NCBI GenBank assembly: GCA_016630905.1
Contig: WBMQ01000010.1
Coordinates: 744,001-808,000, forward strand
DNA: 64,000 bases
DNA from: Capillidium heterosporum
Taxonomy: Eukaryota > Entomophthoromycota > Entomophthoromycetes > Entomophthorales > Capillidiaceae
Direction of reading: 5' to 3'
Shown: positions 23,348 through 35,171 of the stretch, in pieces
Numbering within the stretch: the first letter of the stretch is position 1
Layout: each line of letters starts with the position of its first letter
Made by a program: the position numbers and the translations under genes
Notes under the pieces: generated by a model
Databases searched by the model: none
What the model saw: only the letters and a program-made list of their open reading frames with translations
What the model was told of the DNA's origin: nothing

Positions 23348-24973
23348 TTACTCTTTGAGAGCGATGGAAGTTTCGTTGTTGACAGCAGCGGCGGCCTCCT
23401 CATCCTCCTTGCTGACGTACCAGAACTTGGAGAGGTATATGAAGAGGGCGAAGAAGCAAGAGGAAATGGCAACGTAGATCCACTGGCGAGTAGCCGAAGA
23501 TTCAATATTGTGCAAGGGGTATTCCAAGATTAAGACAACATAGTTACCGAGAGCCGAGGTCAACAACCAGATAGAGGTAGAGGAAGCCTTCATCTGACGA
23601 CCAACCTGAGTGTAGGCAAACTGAACACCGGTGGGGGAGATCATGGCTTCACCAAGAGAAAGCAAAATCCACTGGGGGAGCTGAGCAGTACCATCAACAC
23701 AGCCAACGCAGGTGTCCTGGACTTTGTTCTTTTCAGTACGTAGACCAGAGTTGGCATCGACGGCGTACTGTAGGCAAGCAGAGACAACAAAGGACAAGAT
23801 AACCAAGAAGTAACCCCAGATCATACGGGTGAGAAGGGGCATACGGATACCGCGTTTCTCGAGGAAGGGGTATATCCAGTAAGAGAGGATGGGGACCATG
23901 ATGATGATAAGGATGGAGTTGATGTTGGAGGAAGCTTCGGTGGGCATGGGGATGAAACCTAAGAAGGTGTGACCCATGTACTCGTACTGGTTCTGCCATT
24001 CGGTACCGTTCTGATCGTATAAGACCCACATGAAAATGATGGGGATGAACATAACAATGATCTTACCGAAGAGACGGGTTTCTTCAACGAACTCGGCACC
24101 GTACTCCTCTTCAGCAAACTTGAGCCAGTGGCCCTTAGCTTGACGTTCAGAAACAGAAGCTTTGTAGTACTTACTGTTGGCACTGAAGGCAACCTTGCAG
24201 GCCTTCCAGGGCAAGAATTCACCCTGAGGAGGAACGATACGGTAGTAACGGTGACCAAAGATGAAGACACCCAAAGCGATGGCGAAGAAACCAGTGGGAA
24301 TGATGTAGGCGATAAAGTAACAGTTAGAACCGAAGCACTGGACGTACTCCTTGAGATAGGGGGTCAAGTACTGAGAAATGAAGGCACCGACGTTAATGGC
24401 GACGTAGAACAAAGCAAAGAATTTGTCCATCAACAAAGTCTGAGAAGGCAAGAACTGATCACCACCATGAGAAGAGACACAGGGCTTGATACCACCAGCA
24501 CCGATGGCAATCAAAAGAGCAGGGATGATGTAGGACCAGAAGGGGTAGCTACCGAAGGGAGCGAGGAGATTGTTGATAGAGAAAACGGAGAGGAGAGCAT
24601 TACCGAGCAAATAGACAAAAGAGAAGTAGACGATAGTGTGATATTTTCCTAAGAAAGAATCAGAGACGGCGGCACCGACCAAGGGGAACATATAGACCAA
24701 GGCGTTGAATAAATGTGTTTGGGATTTGGCGATATGAGCCTCGAAACCAAAGGCACTCTTCATGTAGTTGTTGAGCAAGTTCTTGATACCATAGTAGCAG
24801 AAACGTTCGCAGAACTCGTTGGGCAAGATGAAGTAGATGGCCTTGGGGAACTTGTCATGGTTGGCCTGCAATTTGGCATCCAATTCGGCGTTGATGATAC
24901 GTTCCTGTTCCAGCAACTGGCGCTCACGCTCGGTGAGATTCTCGCCGAAACCGTCGGGAGTTTTGATATCCAT
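23348..24973 (-). CDS. PTR2: Proton-coupled oligopeptide transporter (POT/PTR2, SLC15 type)
   Basis: Single exon, 541 aa, ATG at 24973. POT carriers import di- and tripeptides with protons across the plasma membrane. The family signature ExxERFxYYG is intact (Glu53, Glu56, Arg57 in NEFCERFCYYG), followed by GAGGIKPCVSSHGGDQF, the PTR2 signature, and about 12 hydrophobic segments. After the sixth segment comes a charged cytoplasmic loop with WKACKVAF. The sequence looks closer to animal PepT1/PepT2 than to yeast Ptr2 but lacks the large extracellular domain between TM9 and TM10 of the animal proteins; a short loop with CVGC stands there. There is a TATA box 64-71 bases upstream. It lies tail-to-tail with the secreted repeat gene, 336 bases apart. 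Confidence 0.94.
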   Translation of the reverse strand: MDIKTPDGFGENLTERERQLLEQERIINAELDAKLQANHDKFPKAIYFILPNEFCERFCYYGIKNLLNNYMKSAFGFEAHIAKSQTHLFNALVYMFPLVGAAVSDSFLGKYHTIVYFSFVYLLGNALLSVFSINNLLAPFGSYPFWSYIIPALLIAIGAGGIKPCVSSHGGDQFLPSQTLLMDKFFALFYVAINVGAFISQYLTPYLKEYVQCFGSNCYFIAYIIPTGFFAIALGVFIFGHRYYRIVPPQGEFLPWKACKVAFSANSKYYKASVSERQAKGHWLKFAEEEYGAEFVEETRLFGKIIVMFIPIIFMWVLYDQNGTEWQNQYEYMGHTFLGFIPMPTEASSNINSILIIIMVPILSYWIYPFLEKRGIRMPLLTRMIWGYFLVILSFVVSACLQYAVDANSGLRTEKNKVQDTCVGCVDGTAQLPQWILLSLGEAMISPTGVQFAYTQVGRQMKASSTSIWLLTSALGNYVVLILEYPLHNIESSATRQWIYVAISSCFFALFIYLSKFWYVSKEDEEAAAAVNNETSIALKE

Positions 24974-25036
24974 AATAATAGATATTGAGGTTAGTAGAGA
25001 TGAATTTTTAACTTTAGTTTGAAGCTGATGGGCCCC

Positions 25037-25044
25037 TATTTATA
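25037..25044 (-). promoter_or_regulatory. TATA box of the peptide transporter gene
   Basis: The minus strand reads TATAAATA directly after a GC-rich word (GGGGCCC on the downstream side), 64-71 bases before the ATG at 24973. The spacing suits a core promoter. Confidence 0.5.
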
Positions 25045-28000
25045 CGGATATTCCAAGCTGAAACTTATCAGCCCTTCAACTGCACATGATTTTTACACTT
25101 TGAAAGTTTGTTAGCATAATTGGCATCCTTTCCGCATCTTTAGGATCAGCCTGCTTATGAGTCTAGCTTTATGGCAAATTTTAATTGCAAATGGGATCAC
25201 ATTACGTACAGCCATTGGCCTGAAATTCTAAAGTGGAAAGGTGGTAAATACAGCCTTTGAGTCAACTGGTTTGAAGAATTCTCTATCCAACCCAGAATTC
25301 CTATAATAGCTACAGCTTAAAACTACTTATAACATGATCTTTTTCTTTATTACTTTTCCAACCTACTGCCCATTTTCCTGAACGTGATCAAAATATATAT
25401 TAAAATTGGGTTCGAACTGGAGATACCAAAAGAAGTGTAATATATTGATTTGTAGGTTATATTTTTTGGATACAGATATTATCGTGAAATGATAAGGCGA
25501 TAATCTTTAAACCCGACAATCTAGATTTGATATACTTTGTAGTCTATCTATGATGACAAGTATAAAGTATTTGATATAAAGCTAATGATCTACACATATC
25601 TATTGATATATGCTACAAATACCAATGTATTATTCACATAGGTTGTATAACTATACTACATCTATTTATCTTTGCTTTTAAGCTATTACACAATATCTTT
25701 AAATATTGGGTAAAATAGATATTCAAATCTTATATGAATACAAGGGTTTGTATATCGGAAACGTTATCCCTATATATTTCCCAATTTATAACTTTAAAAG
25801 ACGGTAACTAATACTCTTTTCTAGAGCATATAAATTCCCTATTAAAAGGACAGTTATATTTCTAAGCAGATAACTAGCTTGAAGGTATAAACATTTATTC
25901 CGATGGCTTTATAATATATTTTCAAGTTTACACAAAATAACTCTAGTCTTAATATAGAATGTATAATATAGGTTTCTATGACAAGTGTGGTTAGAAGGAT
26001 TGTAATACTACTATCAATATATGTAAATTACAGATATAGCAATGTTCCCTACTTAACGTTTCTCCACACCCAAAAGTTTTTCATGTTTTTGGAAGTATTT
26101 CCGATTGTGATATTTTGCAACAGTAGCTTACAAACCCCAAGAATATTGTTATACTAAAAATACTGTATTATAAAAAGTAATAAATTTGAGGCATAATGTT
26201 CTTAAATTAGCTGATATACAAGGAGTTCAATTCGAAACATATAACCTTTTATTATGGTATAAACTAGTAAAATACTACTAGTCAGAAATTTTGTACTTAA
26301 ATGCACTATACTCACCTATTTTAGTGTTAAAGTAGTTACAAACGTGCATATATTTTATAATTTAGCGTGTTTGGCAAGATATAATCGTAACATGTCTTCA
26401 TATTGATCGATTTTTGTAGAGTTCTAACTCAAAATTGGGCTTAGCCTACATATATTTACTCTATGCTACAATACTGCTATTGTTTTGTTGTATTTTAGAC
26501 TTTTAATTTAACATCGTCGATGCATATATGGTTTTAGTTTTTATATTTTTAAAAGTGATGCTAAAGCTTATTTTCAAAATCGGTGAAACTCAAATATTGG
26601 AAAGATCGTAAATGTCTTAGTTTATATATTTATAGGTTTAAGCTAGCTTTTTGAATTCTCAACTTAGCAGACTAAAAAGACTCTATACCTTAAAAGCTAC
26701 ATATATATATGAGATATTAGCCCTTATAATAACCTGCACTAATAGGAATTAACATCTACAAGTTTAGTTAATGGACATTCCAATCATCCAATACCCAAAG
26801 TTAAGCCAGCTTCTAATTGGGATTATAGTCATCCTGTAATCGATACATTAAGAGATACAAATATCTATTAGCTTTTTATTATATAAGTAAACTATGCAAT
26901 TAGTAACTATATAAGGAGCGCTTATATCAAAATTTTTAGCATTTTAGTTAGTTAATTGATATTTGCATCACTAGTTAAATATATTTTTAATGAAACTTAT
27001 ATAAAAGGATCTATATAACTAAATGAAGGTTCAATAACCTCCATATTTGTTAGTCATACGTAGTAGCCTTGATATAAACTATACTTGACTTTAAATATGT
27101 AGATAGAAAATAAATTTGTAATGTATATTTTTCAAACTACTATTTGTGTGTCAATATTCCTTACTACTTTTTATAATATGATTGTTAAATAGTAAAAAAC
27201 TACTATAGTTGTCACTAGAGAGTATAGTGACATACAAACTCTAAGCTTAACCCTAGAAAATTAATTCGAATTTGATATATATTGTTTGGCATTTGGTAAA
27301 TTATGCTACTTCTATTGATGATTAGTAGCTGGTATACGATTTTAGTATTTCAAAATTTTCTATATACTTGAAAGATAAAGTAGCAGATTAAAATATAATT
27401 TTCGATACTTACAGCTTTTAAATATAGAGACTATTTAAAACTTTGCAATCGGATTAGGATATCAATATACTTATATATAACTGGTACTCATACTGCTTTT
27501 AGCTATGTACTGATAAATACTTTACTTTGTATCCTATATCGTAGATATTCAAGTAAATTTTGTATATAATACTGAATTTTCAACATATCTCAAAGATACA
27601 TAAATATTTCGTATATGGAACTAAGCTATCTTATCAATAACAAATACCTCTATGAGGTATAAAATAGGTTTATTAGATAGTTCCTATCCTAATATAAGCC
27701 TCATTCCCTTTGTAGTAGCAGCTGATCAAGCACTTGGAAATATGACCGTTTTACCTATTACCATTACGGTATGAACTGATTCCTATACCAAGTCACAAGT
27801 TCAAATTGAAAAAGCGTTCTCAACTTTCTAGGAGTAGGCTATCAAAAATTGGTGAAGTATCGGTATATCCTAGTTTAATAGGAAAGGGATTTCAAGTAGG
27901 TGGATATATAAAGTATTGGAAACTATGGATTAGTAGGTTGTTCTATCATCGGATTAGAATTTTAATTGCTCCACAAGGTTGGTGACAACAAAGTTGATTA

Positions 28001-29381
28001 GGTGACCTTCAAATTCATTTAGAAAATGCCCATCCCTTGATAAAATAGCAATGTGGATTGTTTTTGGCTAGCAAACTTGGAAGCAAACATGAACTTTATA
28101 AAATTGACATAGTATTGTAAACTATTATTAATAGTTGCAGTTGGATTTACGATATTCAATAAAAATTCAAGCTACATATTCCAAAGTATAACTACAGTGC
28201 TTAGTATACCTTTAATATTTATCATTTCTCCATTTAAAGATATGTATCAAGGAAAAAGGTATTTCTCCAGTGTAGACGCATATATCCAATTCAACTCCAA
28301 TTCCAGGTGGATATAGTATTTTCTTGGTAAAGCGATCCTAGCTGTAAAGAAAAGCAGTATATATTTCATTGAGAAAATGTGCTAAACTTTACCAATCTTT
28401 TGTTCGTCTAAATTTATATCTCTAATACCAAAAGTCAATGAACTTTCCCAGTTTAACAGAATAGTAGCTCGAATTTTTGCTATTTTCTAGTAAAAGCTAC
28501 ATACCACTATTAAGATAAATTTTAACCCATAAAAACATTTCTGTTTTTAAAATACCGTTTAAAACTCAAATTGTGTGTCCTATAGGATGCAGTGTTCTAT
28601 TTTATTTACAAAGCTGCTCAATAAATTACAATAAAGTAAAAGCAATTTAAAAGCTTCATACTCTAAATTGATATTTCGCGACATTCCATATATCCTTCAA
28701 AATGCACGTTTTGAATAAATTAAGAATATTATACATTTAACTAAAGACTTCACAAACAGTGCTATATTTTATTTCTATAAGTAAAGAATGCTTTAACCCT
28801 ATGTTCAACTGTTGAACATATATATTTATTATAAGAGCGGCATTTATAATCAGTGACGAGTCTCTATTACAATAGAAACTCCTAGATATGGTCGATTTCT
28901 AATAATGTTTGGGGGTATATAGCACTATATGTAAGAAAATATATGTATAAAACTTCCGTTTACGTAGAGTCATTGTACGAAAGTAAGTTTTAACTATAAA
29001 TGTTGAAATGTGTGGGTCTTTACTTTCAAATAGTAGGGGCTTGGGAGATTGATGTAGAATTAAATAATAAAGTTAATAATGCTGCCACAAGGAAAGGCCT
29101 TGGAAAATGATACCAATGATTTATCGAAATTTAAGTTAAACTAGTCTGTATGCCTTCTCAAAACCCAATCAAGGTCAGCTACTAATATATAGTAGCTCAA
29201 ATTAGAACAATTATAGATTCTATATTATCAACAAAAACTATAAATCAAATATTTATAAATTAAATCCATCAGTAACTTCAAACTTTACTATCCAAGCTAA
29301 ATTGCCCTTCACCAATCCTATATTTAATCATCTAAATCCATATCCCCATCACCTTTTCCAAAGAAATCCATCTTTAACAAG
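25045..29381. other. 4.3-kb gene desert, very AT-rich
   Basis: No frame over about 60 codons with a motif on either strand, no tRNA, and no tandem array or long inverted repeat was seen. Short TATATA and ATATTT runs are frequent. The upstream edge must hold the promoter of the peptide transporter. Confidence 0.5.
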
Positions 29382-31647
29382 TTAGAAAGTAAATTCCCGT
29401 CTAAAGGCATCCAAATCTTTAGCATCACAACTTTCTACCAAATCAGCCCGATCCAATAAGTACAAAGTCATACGCAATGTATCCCAGACGTGAGATGACG
29501 AGCTTCCTGAAATCTCGTGGGGCAACAGCATGGAACCGCCACCCATCTCTGGTGGTAAGTTGGTCTCCCGTTCCTGAACCTGTAGAGCGAGGGCTGCTAG
29601 TAGATGCTCGGTAGCTTCCAAATACTGACCCAAGTTGATGGAGCTGATAGCTAAGTTGTACCTGGCCCTAATAAAGGAGGGGTTGAGTTCGAAGGGCACG
29701 GAAGTAGGCCTCTATGGCCCGGGAAGGTTCCTGCGAATTGGCCAAGGTAGCTCCTAATTTGTTCCAGAGCAGGTAGTCCTAAATATGACATATCAATAAA
29801 AGAAATAGATATAAAAATAGATACGTCAGGACGGGTAGCCAAAGCAGCTTGGAAACAGTCGACAGCTTTGTCGTACTCTTCCGAGATGTTGAGAAGTACA
29901 CCCAGAGCGATCTGAACCTCAGGGTCCAAGTGTTCTGTATCGTTAGAGCGCACAGCGTCCAAAAACATGCCAAAGACGGTGTCATGACGCTTCTCGTTGG
30001 TGACGGGATGGTTGCGATAAGACGCGATAATGTTAGTGTAGCGGGGGTTATGCTGAATCCAGGATTCGAGAGAGTCGTAGGCGTCAGCAATGCAGTTCTC
30101 GTTGGTGTATGAGACTGATAATGCCAGCCATGCGTCGCACAAAGAGGGATCCAACTTGATGGCTTGACGCAGGGCAGAAATGGCTGACGCTTCCCGCTCG
30201 TTCTCTTGCTGACGGATACCCAGTTTATGCCAGGCCAGCGCATCCTCAGGGGTTTGCTGCACCTTGGCTTCCAAGGCCAGTAGAGCTTCCGAGAGGTCCT
30301 GGCTGTTGGTGGCGGCATCAATGACCGGTTGAGGGGCCGATAGGAAGGGATTAGTGCTGGAGAACTGGTATTTTTCGTAGAGGGGGTTGGTAGAGAACTG
30401 GGTTTTACCGGTGGTGCTGTAGTTCTGCCAGTCCTTCTCGAGGCCGTTCCAGTCAATCTCCTGGCCGTCCTTGTTCATGCTGCGGATGGAATCCTTGTAC
30501 TCTTCAACCCAGTTAGTAAATTTAAAAGCTTCATCAAATTCACCGTCGGAGAGGTCGGTGATAGTAGCTTTGGCGTTGTCAAATAATACTTCTTGTCGTT
30601 CGATGAACTCCTCGGTCCAGTTTTTGGCGACGTCCTCATGGTTCAAGTTCTCTAGTTTCATAGTTTCATCAAGCACCAACGGTTGCGAAGTATCAGTTTG
30701 TAGACCCAGTTTGGAACTCGAAGCGGCATCAGTAGCTACAAATTCGTTGCCTTCAACCTTGAGTTTACCTTCTTTGATGTTCTGCATCAGCTGCATGAAG
30801 GAGGAGTCACGGAATTTGGGGATGCTGGTATCGACGTTTGATAGCAGTTCACCAGCCGTCCTAGCCATCTCATCCATATTGTGCTGCTTTTCCAACTCTG
30901 AAATGCTCTGTGCTTTATCAAATTCAGCGTCCCAATGGGTTACGTCCATAACCTTTTCTTTGGGTTGCTCAAACCTAAATTCTTTACGAGATTTTAGATA
31001 CATATACAAACCTACTTTACCTTGAGGGGTAACCATGTGATGGAAAGGCTGGGCGTACTGAGGCATAATCCTAGGCATATTGCTATGCACCGGCCTCATC
31101 CGCTCAGTAGGAACTTTAAATTTAGAAAATTCCTGATTCCAGTTTGAATTCTGCTGTGCGATGTTGGATTTTGAGCTCGATTGAAATGCAGATTCCATAT
31201 ACTGGTTGCTGGGCCCTGGCTCGTTGAACTCATCACGTAAAAACTCTTGAGTAAAATCAGTGTTATGCATGGTACCGTGGTGCATGTGTTCTTGATGATG
31301 TGAAAGTGATATGTTACTAAGTTGATGTTCCAAATTTAACATATGCATCAATTGAGGATTTTGGCTTGCAAGCTCAGGGTTGAACTGCTGTTCCTATCCA
31401 AGCATTAATCAAAGCCAGAAATATAATATTACCATATGTTCGTTGTCCATTTGAGCAGATCTAAAGTTCTGCTAAGGTAAGTTAATAAGCAATCAATATT
31501 TATTACCTGTGAGGACATTTCATTGTTCATATACTGATTATCATGAAAGGTCGGGGTTCCGGAAATTTGAGGGATAAGCTTTGCTAAAGGGTTATTGGAC
31601 CCTGAACAGTCAGGTCCGCCAAGTACTAAATCTTTCAATGTAGACAT
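29382..31647 (-). CDS. PEX5: Peroxisomal targeting receptor PEX5 (four exons, one-base frame break)
   Basis: Exons 31507-31647, 31433-31471 (39-nt microexon), 29825-31393 and 29382-29778 give 714 aa if one base is skipped. PEX5 binds PTS1 cargo in the cytosol with C-terminal TPRs and delivers it to the peroxisome. Seen here: the N-terminal Cys14 (recycling ubiquitination site in the family) in [13 protein letters not shown]; WxxxF/Y repeats WNQEF (145), WDAEF (214), WTEEF (319) and WVEEY (355), which bind Pex13/Pex14; and TPR repeats from about residue 426. In exon 4 one extra base near 29691 breaks RAL-ELNPSF: the plain frame stops at about 619 aa, losing the last two TPRs and the C-terminal bundle. 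The conserved sequence resumes immediately in the +1 frame. This could be sequence error, recent inactivation or recoding at CTT-CGA. Confidence 0.92.
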
Positions 31648-33309
31648 GTGTATCCGTTTAAATTCGAGTGCAAGATAGGAGGATTTGGTTTGTAGATTGA
31701 TGTAAAATATTGCACTAAGCTCCTATATGCTTTTAACTCAGTAGCTGCATTGATGAGGTATTTCATAAACATTTAAAGCCAATGGTTTAGGGATATGTCT
31801 GAGATTAGCGGGTTTTCATTGGATTTCAGGAATTCCCCGTGATTTATAGACGGTAGAAAACCCCATTGAATACAAAGTTTAGAGTTGTTTAGAAAACGTG
31901 AGAAAATTTTCCAAATTATCTATAGCTTAACTGGGCAATATATTCTACTATAGAGCAATTAATTTGGAATTTGGAACCCACATTTCTAGAACTTCCAATT
32001 ATATCTAATATTGCAATTCCCACCTGATATAAAACTCCATCAAAAAGTCATATCTAGACGTTTCAGCATATTTTAGATAACATTATAAAGATTAGATCCA
32101 TCGATACTAACAGTAAAATGGTTTAAATAACCTTTGTAGCAACCACGCTATATGGAACCCTAAATCCCTCACCTAAAGCGATTCCGATTGCTAACTCTTA
32201 TAAAGGAGTAGTAGTCTATATCTTCTATAACCTTAGGTCATTATCAAAAGCACATCAAATGCTTATAGTAAAAATATGCAAAAAATACAATTTCAAAGCA
32301 CTCGACCGTATGCTTAAAGATAAACTGTTTAGTGCTATTGGTATTACTTGGGAGATCATTAAACTAGAGTTCAGTTTTAATAAGCTTGATGCCAGCAGCT
32401 TACTTTATCATATTTTTAATTATAAGTTTCCAAAGCACCCTTTAATATACTTTAAAGATAAGTGAATGTGATGTGGTCTTTAAATTGAAAAATATGGATA
32501 TAATGTGATAAGTTTCAATATTAGAGTTGTAGAATTCAGTAAAGTCCTTGATAGATTGAATACCAACGACAAAACTATATTGGAAAACCGTGCAAGCAAT
32601 GTAGATATAAATTAGCTATTTAGCTTAATACCAGTTCCCTATTGTTAATAATAAATAATTTATATAAAACTTTGATATATATGCCAAGTAATATCGAATC
32701 CTCAATGTCAATTTCCAACTTTATTTATCGAAGCCTAGGCTAAAAGCAAATGTCACTCAGTTTTAAAAGAAAGTGATTAAAATCGAGGTAGTGTGGAATA
32801 TGTTTCGTAATAGTAAACTATACTATATACCTCAAGGTTATGAAGTAAAGGCCGAACAATCACATGGTCTCATCCAAGACGAGAAATATGTGATTGCACC
32901 TGGTATATTCTACTACCAGTGCCCTAATTGTTTAAAATGAAGGCAAAGGCTATTATCCAACAATGCCACTATAATTCAATCATTTCTAAAGTATATTTCA
33001 AGTTTGCTTTATTGAAATAATATTATAGATAAAAATGCTACTTTCCGTAAGATCAAATGATAACAAACTTATCCTCATTTAAAATATCTATAACCAATCT
33101 AACAAGATTCAAATTTCCATAAATACCTATAGATTATAATAAGCCTAATGAAGCAAAGCTCAATTATTATTTCTATAATGAAATTAATTCCTTAAAAGTA
33201 AAAGAAACTATACTATTGCATTAACCTCTATTAAAGTAAAAATGTGTGTAAATGCAAATTTTGTAAAATTAATTAAATAAGATACTGAAGAGCTTACTTT
33301 TTAATACAT
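31648..33309. other. Intergenic region with weak gene-like frames
   Basis: The first few hundred bases should hold the PEX5 promoter. A 68-codon ATG frame at 32259-32465 and a 46-codon ATG frame at 32800-32940 are both on the plus strand and read like protein, but with no recognised family. They may be remnants of one decayed gene; the shorter one is listed separately. Confidence 0.35.
32800..32940 (+). CDS. Candidate 46-aa ORF, possibly a gene fragment
   Basis: The ATG frame is markedly less AT-rich than its flanks. It encodes a short soluble peptide with Gly, Gln and Glu residues and ends in YYQCPNCLK, containing a CxxC pair. No start context, intron or homologue was recognised. It is as likely a fragment of a decayed gene as a real small protein. 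Confidence 0.25.
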   Translation: MFRNSKLYYIPQGYEVKAEQSHGLIQDEKYVIAPGIFYYQCPNCLK

Positions 33310-33781
33310 TTACTTCCTCAACAAGTCCTTCAAATTATTTTCCGCTTCCGTTAACGAACGACTCAAAAATTGGGACTTCTTAGTCAAAGCCTGTTGTAAC
33401 TCTTGATTGGAACTCGACTTGGCTTTCAACTCTTCTTCAAGTTGCTTAGATGGTACTGCTAAAAACCTTTTATAAGAAAACAAAACAAAAGTTCATTAAT
33501 ATATACTTGGAAATAAATTACATCTTGCCAATAGACTTATAAGTTGCAGTACTAGTTCCATCGAGCTTAGTTAGTTCATTGGTAACTAAATCAATTATAC
33601 GAGATTCTCTTTGAGTAGTTTGAATCTGCGTGTTGACAGCGTTCAACTGCTTACTATCTTCTGCCATCCTATTTTGGATGGCCATAAATAACTATTTTAA
33701 AAAATAATAGATGAGCATTTTTACATATTGAAAAGGTAGTTGTAAATAGAGGTTTACCTGTTTTGCTTCACTTTCTGCCAT
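33310..33781 (-). CDS. PFD1: Prefoldin subunit 1 (three exons)
   Basis: Exons 33758-33781, 33522-33691 and 33310-33466 join to 116 aa, close to the usual prefoldin-1 length; the introns are 66 and 55 nt. Prefoldin is a hexameric jellyfish-shaped chaperone that hands actin and tubulin to the CCT chaperonin. Beta-type subunits have two helices joined by a short hairpin, and this protein shows that: an N-terminal helix (LFMAIQNRMAEDSKQ), a TYKSIGKMFLAVPSKQ hairpin corresponding to the family's GRMF element, and a C-terminal helix ending SRSLTEAENNLKDLL, which matches the family's conserved YLERSVKEAEDN region. There is no long open frame, so it is visible only after splicing. The first exon codes just eight residues. 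Confidence 0.85.
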
Positions 33782-34675
33782 ATCTGGTCTATATATTCTT
33801 TGGTAAAAGTCACTTTTTTAAAGAGCTTGAGGAAATAAATTTTACATTTAGGTTCAAATCGATCAACTTCACTCTGATGTGAAGTTGTCAATGTTATTGT
33901 TATTACTAACACCAATGAAAGTGGCTAATTTTGATTTTGATTGGTCATATAGAAGAAAAAGTTGATGGAAAGTATAAATTTATCCGTCAACAATCTTCAT
34001 TGAAGGCTTGAAGATGAAGATATATTTATATTGACTGAATGTACAGCTTTTTCGAATACTAAAGAGATGGCTGTTTCTACAAATCTAGTCAAGTGAAGCT
34101 TATGATATAGACTAGAGCCTGTAATAACCCACTGAATACACAAATTTTAGATTATACTTTGAAAAGGTAAGTTTACTCCAAAATACTAGTGCTTGCCTAG
34201 ACTTCAAATAATAACAAGTGCAATATCTAGGTAGTTCAATCTAGTGAGAACCAGAAAAATTGATGGTAAAGGTGGTTCATATAACACTCCCATAAATCCA
34301 TCCATAGCATCTGTTAAATCGGACAAGGATGTCCGATTCTAATATACCGCCTACCTTTATTAAATTTCACAACTCAATTTCAGTTCACCCATGCTTCGTT
34401 CCAATAAACTAGTACTACTTTACAATCTACTTTCTGAAATACCAGCCAACCTTTCCAATCATTTCAGTTGCAAATTCCAATTCGATCCCTAAATCTTTCA
34501 CCCCCAAAACGGAAAATTTTATATTCCATTCATTCCAATTGATCCAAGCCAATTCAAAATTTCCAGAACTTCAAAGCATAAAAGGAACGTGCTAACCTTA
34601 TGTGAATGAAATAGGAGTTCAGCTTGGCACTTTTCACTTGCTTTTCAACTTCTTCATCTCAAAGAATATACCACA
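33782..34675. other. Divergent promoter region
   Basis: Lies between the minus-strand prefoldin gene and the plus-strand Ctr-like gene, so it should carry both promoters. The last 300 bases are C-rich on the plus strand, as in fungal upstream regions. No gene was seen. Confidence 0.45.
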
Positions 34676-35171
34676 ATGCACTCTAAAGAAATCGAATTGT
34701 TCAACAGATATGTATTAAATAGCTTTTTAGCTTGGTCAGTAGCTATTTTTATTACCATCTCGTTATGTATAATTGAACGGGTAACCACATTTTTTACCGA
34801 CAAGTTTAGGTTTAGGTAACTTTTGTTTTTAAAGGCAAGACGGACTAATATTTTAATGTCATAGCTTACCAGCCAAAAAGAGTGAGTACATCTACAAACT
34901 TTCGTTGTACATGATTGGATTGGTCTGTCGTTATGCAATTATGTTAATAGTGATGTCCTACTCTTCAATTCTGTTCTGTACTACCGTAACCTATTCCTTT
35001 TAAATAATTGAGTTAACTTATATATTTTTATCTAGGTTGGTGCTATGGTGGTTACTCAAGCTATTTTAGAAGCCATCAAGATGAAGTAAGATATCTTTTA
35101 AAAAAGAAACTAATAGGCTTATTTTAAAATTTAGTGATGCCAAATCGGGTGGTCCCTACCAAGAAGTCTAG
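34676..35171 (+). CDS. Small Ctr-type copper transporter-like membrane protein (four exons)
   Basis: Exons 34676-34815, 34865-34985, 35036-35085 and 35135-35171 join in frame to 115 aa; the introns are 49-50 nt, one with a GTAACC donor. It has a hydrophobic segment at about 15-34 (SFLAWSVAIFITISLCIIER), a basic loop, then two closely spaced segments starting LSLYMIGLVCRYAIMLIVMSY. The MLIVM word fits the MxxxM of the second Ctr helix, and the YxxxL..RYxxMLxxMSY pattern and short TM2-TM3 link match Ctr copper transporters, which trimerise to pass Cu(I). Unlike high-affinity Ctr1 it has no Met-rich N-terminus and only one Gly at the TM3 packing motif, so a vacuolar Ctr2/Ctr6-like or divergent role is possible. 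An unrelated small membrane protein cannot be excluded. Confidence 0.6.

Noticed and set aside
24128-24652. 174-codon plus-strand frame
   Set aside because: Antisense shadow of the peptide transporter gene, with no motifs of its own.
30975-31020. Possible 46-nt intron within PEX5 exon 3 (GTAAAG to TTTAG)
   Set aside because: Removing it would shift the frame and cause a stop, while the unspliced frame runs through with family motifs on both sides.
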